DNA of 64,000 bases from Salinisphaera sp052044135. Lineage in GTDB: Bacteria > Pseudomonadota > Gammaproteobacteria > Nevskiales > Salinisphaeraceae. How positions within the stretch are numbered: position 1 is the first letter of the stretch; each line of letters begins with the position of its first letter. The stretch lies in assembly GCF_052044135.1 (NCBI RefSeq), contig NZ_JBQDYF010000003.1:62001-126000 (forward strand), written 5' to 3'. The position numbers and the translations under genes are program-made. Of this stretch, positions 15,047 through 23,176 are shown piece after piece. Under the pieces are notes generated by a model. It made no database searches. It worked only from the letters and a program-made list of their open reading frames with translations, and was not told where the DNA came from.

Positions 15047-16066
15047 ATGCAAGACCAGGTTTTGATAGACACCGCTCGTCAGTTGATGACGTACGGCAAG
15101 GGGCTGCTGGCTGCCGACGAATCCACCGGTACCATCAAGAAGCGACTCGACAGTATCAACGTCGAATCGACGGAACAGACCCGCCGGGCCTATCGCAATC
15201 TTCTGTTCACGACCGCGGGCGCGGAAGAGTTCATCAGCGGCGTGATTCTGTTCGAGGAAACGCTCTTTCAGAAAGCCGACGACGGCACGCCTTTTCCGGA
15301 ATTGCTGGCCGGCAAGGGCATGATTCCCGGGATCAAGGTGGACCAGGGTGCCAAGCCGTTGGCGGGAAGCGCGGAGGAGAAAGTCACCGAAGGCCTCGAC
15401 GGGCTGCGCGAGCGCCTGTCGACCTATGCCGATGCGGGCGCGCGTTTCGCCAAGTGGCGCGGCGTGATCGATATCGCGGAAAACCGGCCGAGCGATTATT
15501 GCATTCAGGTCAATGCGCATGCGCTGGCTCGTTACGCCGCGCTGTGCCAGGAAGCGGGCATCGTGCCGATCGTCGAACCCGAAGTGCTCATGAACGCCGA
15601 GCACTCGATCGAACGCTGCCAGCAGGTGACGGAGGCGGTGCTCGATGCCGTGTTCGCCGAGTTGAAACAACAGCGTGTGCTGCTGGAAGGCATGCTGCTC
15701 AAGCCCAACATGGTCGTCTCGGGTAAATACTGTGCCGAGCAGGCCGGGGTGGACCAGGTGGCGGACGCCACGCTGCAAAGCCTGCGGCGTTGCGTGCCGG
15801 CCGCGGTGCCCGGCATTGTTTTCCTCTCCGGCGGGCAGGACGATGAAGACGCTACGGCGCATCTGGATGCGATGAATCGCCGGGGGCCGCAACCCTGGAC
15901 GCTTTCGTTCTCGTTCGGTCGTGCGCTGCAGACGCCGGCGCTCAAGGCGTGGGCCGGGCAGACGGATAACGTACCCGCGGCCCAACGGGCGTTTCTCAAG
16001 CGTGCCCGCAACAATGGTGCGGCGGCGCGCGGCGAGTACAACCCCGACATGGAAGACGCGGCCTGA
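15047..16066 (+). CDS. fba: class I fructose-bisphosphate aldolase
   Basis: 339 residues. Cleaves fructose 1,6-bisphosphate to dihydroxyacetone phosphate and glyceraldehyde 3-phosphate through a Schiff base; acts in cytosolic glycolysis and gluconeogenesis. The sequence is of the eukaryote-like class I type: GKGLLAADESTGTIKKRL near the N-terminus, KWRGVIDI, EPEVLMNAEHSI, and the Schiff-base lysine in LLKPNMV. GGAGG lies nine bases ahead of the ATG. Single gene between tRNA-Ser and a clear terminator. Length is normal for bacterial members, which lack the long C-terminal tail of animal enzymes. Confidence 0.95.
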   Translation: MQDQVLIDTARQLMTYGKGLLAADESTGTIKKRLDSINVESTEQTRRAYRNLLFTTAGAEEFISGVILFEETLFQKADDGTPFPELLAGKGMIPGIKVDQGAKPLAGSAEEKVTEGLDGLRERLSTYADAGARFAKWRGVIDIAENRPSDYCIQVNAHALARYAALCQEAGIVPIVEPEVLMNAEHSIERCQQVTEAVLDAVFAELKQQRVLLEGMLLKPNMVVSGKYCAEQAGVDQVADATLQSLRRCVPAAVPGIVFLSGGQDDEDATAHLDAMNRRGPQPWTLSFSFGRALQTPALKAWAGQTDNVPAAQRAFLKRARNNGAAARGEYNPDMEDAA

Positions 16067-16092
16067 CCGCTGGTCGGAACGGCGCTTCCGTG

Positions 16093-16122
16093 GCCCGGGC
16101 CGTGATCGGCCCGGGCTTTTTT
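16093..16122 (+). terminator. intrinsic terminator after fba
   Basis: GCCCGGGCC (16093-16101) pairs with GGCCCGGGC (16108-16116) around a 6-base loop and is followed by six T residues. Classical rho-independent form. Confidence 0.92.
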
Positions 16123-16166
16123 ATGCACGTACCGCGAGCCCCGGTATTGCCGATACACTGAAGACT

Positions 16167-18023
16167 ATGGATACGCAGGCCATATTGCGCGCCAACCCGC
16201 TGTTCCGGGATCTCGACCGCCGCGCGCTGCGCACCATCGCCGCGCGCGCGGAGTGGGTGGAAATCGGGGGCGGGGAATATCTGTTTCGAGCCGGCGACGA
16301 CAGCGATGCGCTGTATGTGATCGTCAGTGGCCGCATTCGTGTCGTCCGCCCGCGTGACGACGGGCCGTCGATGCATATGGGTGAGCTTGGCGCCGGCGAG
16401 ATGGTGGGCGAGATCTCCATCATTCGCGAGCAGAAGCATTCCGCCGATGGCCTCGCCATGCGCGACACGCAGCTGCTGCGGATATCGCGCGCGCAGTTCG
16501 AATCGTTGGTCTCACGTTACCCGCAGGCGATGCTGCAGGTGACCCGGCTGATCGCGGATCGCCTGAGCGACATGTCGCCGATGGCCAGCCGCGACAGCGT
16601 GCAGAGCGGCCGGACGTATGCGGTGGTGCCGGCGCACCCGGGGGTGGACGTGGCGGGGTTTTCGCGCGCGTTGTCCAGTGCGCTGGCGGCGTATGCGCCG
16701 ACATTGCGTATCGACGCCTCGCGCGTGGATACGGCGCTGGGCGATGGGACGGCCGAGGCCGACCTGGGCGCGGGTGAGTCGCACCGGGCGCTCACCCGCT
16801 GGCTGACGCAGCTCGAGGAACGCTACCGCTACCTGATCTATCAGGGCAGCGCCGAGCCTGACGCCTGGACACGCCGCGGGCTGCGCCAGGCCGACCGCGT
16901 ACTGATTGTCGCTTATGGCGAACAGCGGCCGTTTGTCTCGCGCAATCTGGCTTGGTTGGGGGAGCAGGCGCTGCGCGCGCCGATGGAGGTCGTGTTGCTG
17001 TACGGCCAGGACGATGAGTATTCCGCACTCGGCTGGCGTCGGGTGGCGCGTGCCGGCTTTCATCACCGCGTGGCGCGTGATTATCCGCCGGACCAGATGG
17101 CGCGTGTCGCGCGGCTCGTCTCGGGCCGGGCGAATTGTCTGGTGCTGGGCGGCGGCGGGGCGCGCGGCTTCGCCCACGTCGGCCTGGTGCGGGCCATGCA
17201 CGAAAAGAACATCCCGATCGATGCCGTGGGCGGCACCAGCATGGGGGCGCTCATCGCCGGCATGATCGCAATGGGTGACGACGCCACCACCATGCTGGCG
17301 CGCCTGCGCGAGACGTTTGTCACCGGCAAGTATCTCAATGATTATTCGCTGTCGCGCATCTCGTTGATCACAGCGGAGAAATTCCGCCGGCAACTAGGCG
17401 CGATCTTCGGCGACCGGCTGATCGAGAACCTGGATATCCCGTTCTATTGTCTGTCGACCAACCTGTCGCGCAGCCTGCCCGTGGTGCACGACGAGGGCGA
17501 ACTCGCCACCTGGGTCGCGGCGAGCATGGCCGTGCCGGGCATTGCGCCGCCCACCGTCCATCGCGGCGAATTGCTGGTGGATGGCGGCCTGCTCAATGCG
17601 ATTCCCTTCGACACCATGGCCGAGATGGGGCGCGGGCACGTGATCGTCTCCGACGTCAGCAGCGAGTCGACGCTGACCGTGGAAATGGCCGACGATTCGC
17701 CCACGACCTCGCTGCTGTCACTCGGCGCGGCCGGGCGACACCTGAACATGTTCCGTATTCTGTTCCACACCGCCACGCTGTCCAGTGACCGCGAACGCCG
17801 GGAGATCGACGCGCGTGCGGACCTGGCGCTGCACATGCCGGTCGAAGGCATCGGCATGTTCGACTGGGACACGCTCGACGATGTGGTCTATCGTGGCTAC
17901 TGTCACGCCGACCAGAAGCTGGACGAATGGCGGGCCGCCCTCGAAGCCGCGGGCGAGCGCGGCGATGCGCTGGGCCGGCCGGCCATGGCCGGGCTGCGAC
18001 CGACGCCGCTGTCCACGGTCTGA
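16167..18023 (+). CDS. cyclic-nucleotide-binding patatin-like phospholipase (NTE family)
   Basis: 618 residues. An N-terminal cNMP-binding domain (about 5-125; FRAGDDSDALYVIVSGRIRV and GEMVGEISII) is followed by a linker and a patatin domain from about residue 325. Catalytic features: oxyanion loop LGGGGARGFAH, nucleophile GGTSMG (Ser), and Asp in VDGGLLNAIPFD. Such proteins hydrolyse (lyso)phospholipid esters at the membrane; the regulatory domain may sense cAMP or an ion. Start at 16167, the ATG opening MDTQAILRANPLF; longer frames run back into the fba terminator. No operon partner. Confidence 0.85.
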   Translation: MDTQAILRANPLFRDLDRRALRTIAARAEWVEIGGGEYLFRAGDDSDALYVIVSGRIRVVRPRDDGPSMHMGELGAGEMVGEISIIREQKHSADGLAMRDTQLLRISRAQFESLVSRYPQAMLQVTRLIADRLSDMSPMASRDSVQSGRTYAVVPAHPGVDVAGFSRALSSALAAYAPTLRIDASRVDTALGDGTAEADLGAGESHRALTRWLTQLEERYRYLIYQGSAEPDAWTRRGLRQADRVLIVAYGEQRPFVSRNLAWLGEQALRAPMEVVLLYGQDDEYSALGWRRVARAGFHHRVARDYPPDQMARVARLVSGRANCLVLGGGGARGFAHVGLVRAMHEKNIPIDAVGGTSMGALIAGMIAMGDDATTMLARLRETFVTGKYLNDYSLSRISLITAEKFRRQLGAIFGDRLIENLDIPFYCLSTNLSRSLPVVHDEGELATWVAASMAVPGIAPPTVHRGELLVDGGLLNAIPFDTMAEMGRGHVIVSDVSSESTLTVEMADDSPTTSLLSLGAAGRHLNMFRILFHTATLSSDRERREIDARADLALHMPVEGIGMFDWDTLDDVVYRGYCHADQKLDEWRAALEAAGERGDALGRPAMAGLRPTPLSTV

Positions 18024-18038
18024 CCGGCCGTCGGGCGG

Positions 18039-19184
18039 TCACGAACCGCCGAGCAGTGCCCCGATCAGCGCGTAATAGACACCGGCCAGCTGATCTACAT
18101 GGGCTGCCTCGATGTGTTCGTCGATCTGATGGATCGAGGCGTTCAGCGGCCCCAGTTCGATGACTTCGGCGCCGGTCGGCGCGATGAAGCGGCCGTCCGA
18201 CGTGCCGCCGGCGGTCGAAAGCGTCACGTCGTGGCCGCAGCACTGGCGAATGGCACGGCGCGCGGCATCGATCAGGGGGCCGCTCTCGGTGATGAAGGGC
18301 TCGCCCGACAGGCGCCATTCGATGGCGTGGGGATCGACGCCGCGGCGGCCGCAGTAATCGCATACGACGGCCTGAATCGACGCGGCGCTCTGCAACGGCG
18401 AGAAGCGCCAGTTGAATACCGCGTCGGCGTCGCCGGGAATCATGTTCTCGGCTCCGGTGCCGGCGCGCAGATTGGAGACCTGGAAAGACGTCGGCGGGAA
18501 GAAGGCATCGCCGTCGTCCCAGCGATGCGCGGTGAGGTCGTGCAACAGGCCGATCAGGCGGTGCAGGGCGTTGTCGGCGCGCTGCGGATAGGCGACGTGG
18601 CCCTGCCGTCCGCGCACGCGAATGCGGGCGTTGAGACTGCCGCGACGCCCGTTCTTGATGGTGTCGGCCAGCTCATGGCTGCTGGAAGGCTCGCCCAGCA
18701 GACAGAAATCGATGCGCTCGCCGCGTTCTGCCAGCCAGCGCATCACGGCCCGCGTGCCGTCGATGGCCGGGCCTTCCTCGTCGCTGGTCAACAGGAATGC
18801 GAGGCGGCCAGGGTGACCGGGCTGTTCGGCGCGAAACCGCTCGGCCGCGCACACCATGGCGGCGACGCTGGATTTCATGTCGGCCGCCCCGCGGCCGTAG
18901 AGCCTGCCGTCGACGATCTCGGCGGCGAACGGATCGTGCGACCACTGTTCGGCCGGCCCGGCGGGCACCACATCGGTGTGCCCGGCCAGGCAGAGCAGGG
19001 GGCCGGATTTGCCGGCCACGGCCCACAGGTTGTCGACCGGGCCGAACCGCAGGCGCTGGATCGCAAAGCCGGCGGCTTCCAGTCGGTCGGCGAGCAGATC
19101 CTGACAGCCGGCGTCCTCGGGCGTGACCGAGGGGCGGCGGATCAATTCGCGGGCCAGATCGAGCGCGGGCGTTTCCGGCATCAA
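18039..19184 (-). CDS. dapE: succinyl-diaminopimelate desuccinylase
   Basis: 381 residues of the M20 metallohydrolase family. Hydrolyses N-succinyl-LL-diaminopimelate to LL-diaminopimelate and succinate in lysine and peptidoglycan synthesis. Zinc ligands appear in LAGHTDVVPAGP (His, Asp) and LTSDEEGPAIDGTR (Glu), with a lid domain between and HQIDEHI at the C-terminus. The start overlaps the stop of the ArsC-like gene. Last gene of the dapD-arsC-dapE unit. Length matches the family. Confidence 0.93.
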   Translation of the reverse strand: MMPETPALDLARELIRRPSVTPEDAGCQDLLADRLEAAGFAIQRLRFGPVDNLWAVAGKSGPLLCLAGHTDVVPAGPAEQWSHDPFAAEIVDGRLYGRGAADMKSSVAAMVCAAERFRAEQPGHPGRLAFLLTSDEEGPAIDGTRAVMRWLAERGERIDFCLLGEPSSSHELADTIKNGRRGSLNARIRVRGRQGHVAYPQRADNALHRLIGLLHDLTAHRWDDGDAFFPPTSFQVSNLRAGTGAENMIPGDADAVFNWRFSPLQSAASIQAVVCDYCGRRGVDPHAIEWRLSGEPFITESGPLIDAARRAIRQCCGHDVTLSTAGGTSDGRFIAPTGAEVIELGPLNASIHQIDEHIEAAHVDQLAGVYYALIGALLGGS

Positions 19185-19534
19185 CAGCTGCCGCCGGTGA
19201 GCGCGTTTTCGTAGCGCGCCCGCGAGAATCCGGCCAGCGTTTCGCGCGGCGTTTCCAGGATCGGCCGCTTGATCAGCGTGGGATGGGCGAGCAGCACCGG
19301 CATCGGATCGGCCTCGGCCGCCGCACGCTGGTCGGCGTCGAAATCGCGCCAGGTCTTGCTGCGCTTGTTGAGCAGCGCCGCGTCGCCCAGCGCTTCGCGC
19401 CAGGCGTCCAGGCGTTCGCGGCTGACGCCGTCTTCGCGCACATCGATCCAGGCATAATCGATGCCGGCGTCATCCAGCCATTTGCGGGCGCGGCGACAGG
19501 TATCGCAGGTCTTGATGCCAAACAACTGCCGCAT
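19181..19534 (-). CDS. ArsC-like reductase, YffB/Spx family
   Basis: 117 residues of the ArsC/Spx thioredoxin-like fold, with CDTC at residues 10-13 (FGIKTCDTCRRARKWL) and the conserved LIKRPI stretch near residue 88. This gene is often found between dapD and dapE in gammaproteobacteria. Its activity is not established; a glutathione- or thiol-dependent reductase role is proposed from the fold. It overlaps dapE by four bases and abuts dapD. Confidence 0.85.
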   Translation of the reverse strand: MRQLFGIKTCDTCRRARKWLDDAGIDYAWIDVREDGVSRERLDAWREALGDAALLNKRSKTWRDFDADQRAAAEADPMPVLLAHPTLIKRPILETPRETLAGFSRARYENALTGGSC

Positions 19535-20358
19535 TATTCGACGTTGCGCAGCAGTTCGTTGACGCCGACCTTGGCGCGGGTCGAGGCATCGACTTTCTTG
19601 ACGATGATCGCGGCGTTGATGGAATAGCGCCCGTTGTCGCGCGGCAGGCTGCCGGCGACGACCACCGAGCCGGCCGGTACTTCGCCGTGGATGATTTGGT
19701 CGGCTTCGCGGTCGTAGATCGGGGTCGAGGCGCCGATGAAAACGCCCATCGAAATCACCGAGCCGCGGCCGACGCGCACGCCTTCGACAATCTCCGAGCG
19801 CGCGCCGATGAAGCAGCCGTCCTCGATGATGGTCGGCGCGGCCTGCAGCGGCTCCAGCACGCCGCCCAGCCCGGCGCCGCCGGACAGATGCACGCCTTCG
19901 CCGACCTGGGCGCAGGAGCCCACCGTGGCCCAGGTATCGATCATCGTGCCGGCGCCGACATAGGCGCCGATATTCACATAGCTCGGCATCACCACCGCAT
20001 TGGGTGCGATATGCGCGCCACGGCGTACCATGGCCGGCGGCACGATGCGCGCGCCCTGTTTCCTGAAGGCCGCCTCGTCGTAGTCGGCGTACTTGCCCGG
20101 CACCTTGTCGAAATACTGGGTGTGCCCACCGTCGATCGGCGCGTTGTCGCGCAGGCGGAACGACACCAGTACGGCCTTCTTAAGCCATTCGTTGACCTGC
20201 CAGCCATTGGCCGTGGGTTCGGCGACACGGGCCGAGCCGTCATCGAGCATGGCCAGCGCGGATTCGACCGCCTCGACGATGGTCGGGTCGGCCGAAGCCG
20301 GCGACAGTTGGTCGCGGTGGTCGAAGGCGTCCTCGATGATCTGCTGTATTCCGGCCAT
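19534..20358 (-). CDS. dapD: tetrahydrodipicolinate N-succinyltransferase
   Basis: 274 residues, exactly the E. coli length when started at the ATG at 20358 (MAGIQQIIEDAF). A TTG frame extends five codons further and is less likely. Left-handed beta-helix hexapeptide repeats cover the middle (VMPSYVNIGAYVGAGTMIDT, TWATVGSCAQVGEGVHLSGG). Transfers succinyl from succinyl-CoA to tetrahydrodipicolinate in lysine/diaminopimelate synthesis. Only 24 bases separate it from the upstream LysR gene on the same strand, so its transcription may depend partly on that gene's promoter. Confidence 0.95.
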   Translation of the reverse strand: MAGIQQIIEDAFDHRDQLSPASADPTIVEAVESALAMLDDGSARVAEPTANGWQVNEWLKKAVLVSFRLRDNAPIDGGHTQYFDKVPGKYADYDEAAFRKQGARIVPPAMVRRGAHIAPNAVVMPSYVNIGAYVGAGTMIDTWATVGSCAQVGEGVHLSGGAGLGGVLEPLQAAPTIIEDGCFIGARSEIVEGVRVGRGSVISMGVFIGASTPIYDREADQIIHGEVPAGSVVVAGSLPRDNGRYSINAAIIVKKVDASTRAKVGVNELLRNVE

Positions 20359-20382
20359 GGTCGTTTCGCTCAAGGGTGCAAT

Positions 20383-21390
20383 TCAAGCGCGCGAGTTTAA
20401 CGTGGAATCACCGTCTGACGCAGCGTCGCCATGTCGCAAGACAGCCGGCGCGGCGCAGGACGCGGCATGTGCGCGGACCACGGCGGCGAACTGATGCCCC
20501 GCTTCGCTCAGGCGTTCGCCGCGGCGGGTGAGGATGCCGAACGGCGCCAGCGCCTGGCCGAGCGTGATCGGGAGGCGGGTGAGCACGCCGAAATCGAGAT
20601 AGTCCCGGACCACCGATTCGGCCATCACCAGAATCGCATCACTGCGCTTGACCAACTGCAAGGCGGCGAAGATCGAGCCGCATTCGACCACGTCGCGCGG
20701 CGAGACCAGCCCGCGCTGTTCCAGTTCTTTTTCCAGCGCCTGGCGCGCGGGTGTTTCTACCGGTTGCAGCAGCCACGGCCATTCCTCGAGCAACCGGGAA
20801 AGTTCGATACCCGACTGGCCGACAAGGGCATGGCCGCGCCGAACCACGGCGATCATGCGCTCGTTGCCGAGTGGCTCGAAGTCGAACTCGTTGTGCTGGA
20901 GCGCGGAGGAAAAACGCGCGATCGCCATGTCGATCTGGCTGCGCGAGAGCAGGTCCAGCAGTTGGTCGCTGGTCTCGCCCATGAGTCGAATGCGCAGCAG
21001 CGGCCGGTCCTGTTTCATCTCGATCACGGCCTGGGCGACGAGATCCGGCGCGGCGCCCATGATGGCGCCCACCGCCAGATCGCCGCCGTCGCCGGTGCGA
21101 TAACGCTGCAATTCCTCGGCGCAGCGGTCCAGTCGCGTGAGGGCGTTGTGGGCGAACGACACCAGCACGGCACCGAGTCGGGTCGGCGCCACCCCCTTGG
21201 CGTCGCGGGTGAACAACTCGCTGTCAAAGGTGATTTCGATCTCGCGCAGCATGCGGGTGGCCGCCGGCTGCGAGATGTTCATCGCCTCGGCCACGCGATG
21301 CAGGTTGCGGCGCTCATCGAGCAGACGAATCAGCAGCAGGTGCTTGTAGCGCAGCCGATTGAGCAGGGCGGTGCGGGAAACCAGGGCCAT
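20383..21390 (-). CDS. LysR-family regulator, probable L-rhamnose cluster regulator
   Basis: 335 residues. N-terminal helix-turn-helix (about 20-80; LHRVAEAMNISQPAATRMLR) and a LysR substrate-binding domain to the C-terminus. It is divergent from the rhmD operon across a 255-bp region with several inverted repeats, the standard layout for a LysR activator of the facing operon. E. coli uses the AraC-type RhaS/RhaR for rhamnose, so a LysR here would be a different control scheme. The effector is unknown; a pathway intermediate such as rhamnonate is plausible. Confidence 0.85.
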   Translation of the reverse strand: MALVSRTALLNRLRYKHLLLIRLLDERRNLHRVAEAMNISQPAATRMLREIEITFDSELFTRDAKGVAPTRLGAVLVSFAHNALTRLDRCAEELQRYRTGDGGDLAVGAIMGAAPDLVAQAVIEMKQDRPLLRIRLMGETSDQLLDLLSRSQIDMAIARFSSALQHNEFDFEPLGNERMIAVVRRGHALVGQSGIELSRLLEEWPWLLQPVETPARQALEKELEQRGLVSPRDVVECGSIFAALQLVKRSDAILVMAESVVRDYLDFGVLTRLPITLGQALAPFGILTRRGERLSEAGHQFAAVVRAHAASCAAPAVLRHGDAASDGDSTLNSRA

Positions 21391-21450
21391 GGGCCGACCT
21401 GTCGAACGCGGAAAGTGTCAATACCTTAATGCTATCGGCTCGACGACGCG

Positions 21451-21466
21451 TTCGACATTGGTCGAA
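21451..21466. promoter_or_regulatory. candidate LysR operator
   Basis: TTCGACATTGGTCGAA is a perfect dyad with 6-bp arms and a 4-base centre, 60 bases upstream of the LysR start. A further half-site GTCGAA lies at 21401-21406. Position and symmetry fit a LysR recognition or autoregulation site. Confidence 0.5.
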
Positions 21467-21500
21467 TGAACGCTGAGCGCAGTCTTTATACGCGTCTCCG

Positions 21501-21552
21501 AAATGCCTGAAGGTCCGGCATTTCTAGCGCCCGATAAAAAAATCGTATCGGG
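21501..21552. repeat. two adjacent inverted repeats upstream of rhmD
   Basis: AAATGCC (21501-21507)/GGCATTT (21517-21523) and CCCGATA (21530-21536)/TATCGGG (21546-21552). Both have perfect 7-bp arms with a 9-base spacer, separated by 6 bases. They lie 94-145 bases ahead of rhmD and could be leader hairpins or activator sites. Confidence 0.5.
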
Positions 21553-21645
21553 TTGCGTGTGGGCCGTATTGGTCTCGGCTTCCGAGCCGCTGTTATTCCA
21601 GTAGTCGACTCAAGACACGACTGGTGTAAACACCGGAGCTGGACG

Positions 21646-22830
21646 ATGACGATGCCGACGATCAAGCAGATTCGTGCCTATACGGTGCGCGGCGGCGGGG
21701 CGGACTATCACGACCAGGGCGAAGGCCATTGGATCGACAGCCAGATTTCCACGCCGATGAGCAAGTATCCGGCGTATCGGGCCAAACGCCGCAGCTTCGG
21801 GCTCAACGTGCTGGGTACGCTGGTGGTCGAGGTCGAGGCCTCGGACGGCTCGGTGGGGGTCGGGGTGACCACCGCCGGCGAAATCGGTGCCTTCATCGTC
21901 GAAAAACATCTGGCGCGCTTCATCGAAGGCCAGAAGGTCACCGACATCGAACTGATGTGGGACCAGATGTTCCACGCCACGCTGTTCTACGGCCGCAAGG
22001 GCATCGTGCTGAACACCATCTCCGGTGTGGATCTGGCGCTGTGGGATCTGCTCGGCAAGGTGCGCGGCGAGCCGGTGCACGCCATGCTCGGCGGACCGGT
22101 GCGCGACGAACTGATTTTCTATGCCACCGGCGCGCGGCCCGATCTGGCCAGGGACATGGGCTTCATCGGCGGCAAGCTGCCGCTAAAGCACAGCCCGGCC
22201 GAATTCGACGCCGGCCTGAAGGCGAATCTCGAACAACTGGCTGATATGCGCAGTCGCGTCGGCGACGATTTCTGGCTGATGTTCGATTGCTGGATGAGTC
22301 TGAACGTCGAATACGCCACTCGCCTGGCGCATGGCGCCGCCGAATACGGCCTGAAATGGATCGAGGAGGCGCTGCCGCCGGACGACTACTGGGGCTATGC
22401 CGAGCTGCGCCGCAACGTGCCGGTCGGCATGTGGGTGAATACCGGCGAGCACGAGGCCACGCGTTGGGGCTTTCGCATGTTGCTGGAAATGGAATGCTGC
22501 GACGTGATCCAGCCGGATGTCGGCTGGTGCGGCGGCATCACCGAGCTGATCAAGATCTCGGCACTGGCCGATGCGCACCAGAAACTGGTGATTCCGCACG
22601 GCTCGTCGGTCTACAGCTACCACTTCGTGATTACCCGGCATAACAGCCCGTTCTCGGAATTCCTGATGATGGCGCCCGCGGCCGACGAGGTGGTGCCCAT
22701 GTTCACGCCCCTGCTGGAAGGCGAGCCGGTGCCGGAGAACGGGCGCATCAGGGCCTCGGCGCTGGATAAGCCGGGCTTTGGTGTGACCATCGCCGCCGAC
22801 GCCGATCTGGCGCGGCCCTATGAGCACTGA
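21646..22830 (+). CDS. rhmD: L-rhamnonate dehydratase
   Basis: 394-residue enolase-superfamily enzyme that dehydrates L-rhamnonate to 2-keto-3-deoxy-L-rhamnonate. It follows the E. coli RhmD sequence closely as I remember it, e.g. DYHDQGEGHWIDSQISTPMS, FGLNVLGTLVVEVEA and FYATGARPDLA. Magnesium ligands and catalytic residues are in FDCWMS (Asp), WIEEALPPD (Glu), GEHEAT (Glu), QPDVGWCGG (Asp) and IPHGSSVYSYH (His). The ATG at 21646 gives MTMPTIKQIRAY, matching the E. coli start. First gene of the rhamnose operon. Confidence 0.95.
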   Translation: MTMPTIKQIRAYTVRGGGADYHDQGEGHWIDSQISTPMSKYPAYRAKRRSFGLNVLGTLVVEVEASDGSVGVGVTTAGEIGAFIVEKHLARFIEGQKVTDIELMWDQMFHATLFYGRKGIVLNTISGVDLALWDLLGKVRGEPVHAMLGGPVRDELIFYATGARPDLARDMGFIGGKLPLKHSPAEFDAGLKANLEQLADMRSRVGDDFWLMFDCWMSLNVEYATRLAHGAAEYGLKWIEEALPPDDYWGYAELRRNVPVGMWVNTGEHEATRWGFRMLLEMECCDVIQPDVGWCGGITELIKISALADAHQKLVIPHGSSVYSYHFVITRHNSPFSEFLMMAPAADEVVPMFTPLLEGEPVPENGRIRASALDKPGFGVTIAADADLARPYEH

Positions 22831-22834
22831 AGCC

Positions 22835-23176
22835 ATGCCGGTTCGTGCCTTCGAAATGCAGCGCCACCCGGGCCGGGTCGCCGAGTACCGGCGTCGCCAC
22901 GACGCGATCTGGCCGGAGCTGGTCGATGCGCTGCATGCCGCCGGCGTGCTCGACTATCGAATCTTCGTCAACGAACGCAGTCATCGCTTGCTCGCGGTGA
23001 TGTGGCTCGCCGACGGGCATACCGTTGACGCGCTGCCCGAGCTGCCGGTCATGCGGCGTTGGTGGGATGCGATGGCTGATCTGATGGAGACACGGCACGA
23101 CAATGCCCCGGTAACCGAGGATCTTACGCCGGTCTTCGTCATGCCGGCAGCCAACGCTGAGGAGGGCGGGCAATGA
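22835..23176 (+). CDS. rhaM: L-rhamnose mutarotase
   Basis: 113 residues of the RhaM/RhaU family, a small dimeric alpha/beta barrel that interconverts alpha- and beta-L-rhamnose. The conserved stretch YRRRHDAIWPEL includes the catalytic His. A second conserved block, RRWWDAMADLME, follows, then the C-terminal VFVMP. The ATG at 22835 is chosen because it matches the family start; an ATG at 22820 overlaps the end of rhmD. Its stop overlaps the start of the MFS gene (ATGA). Confidence 0.9.
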   Translation: MPVRAFEMQRHPGRVAEYRRRHDAIWPELVDALHAAGVLDYRIFVNERSHRLLAVMWLADGHTVDALPELPVMRRWWDAMADLMETRHDNAPVTEDLTPVFVMPAANAEEGGQ

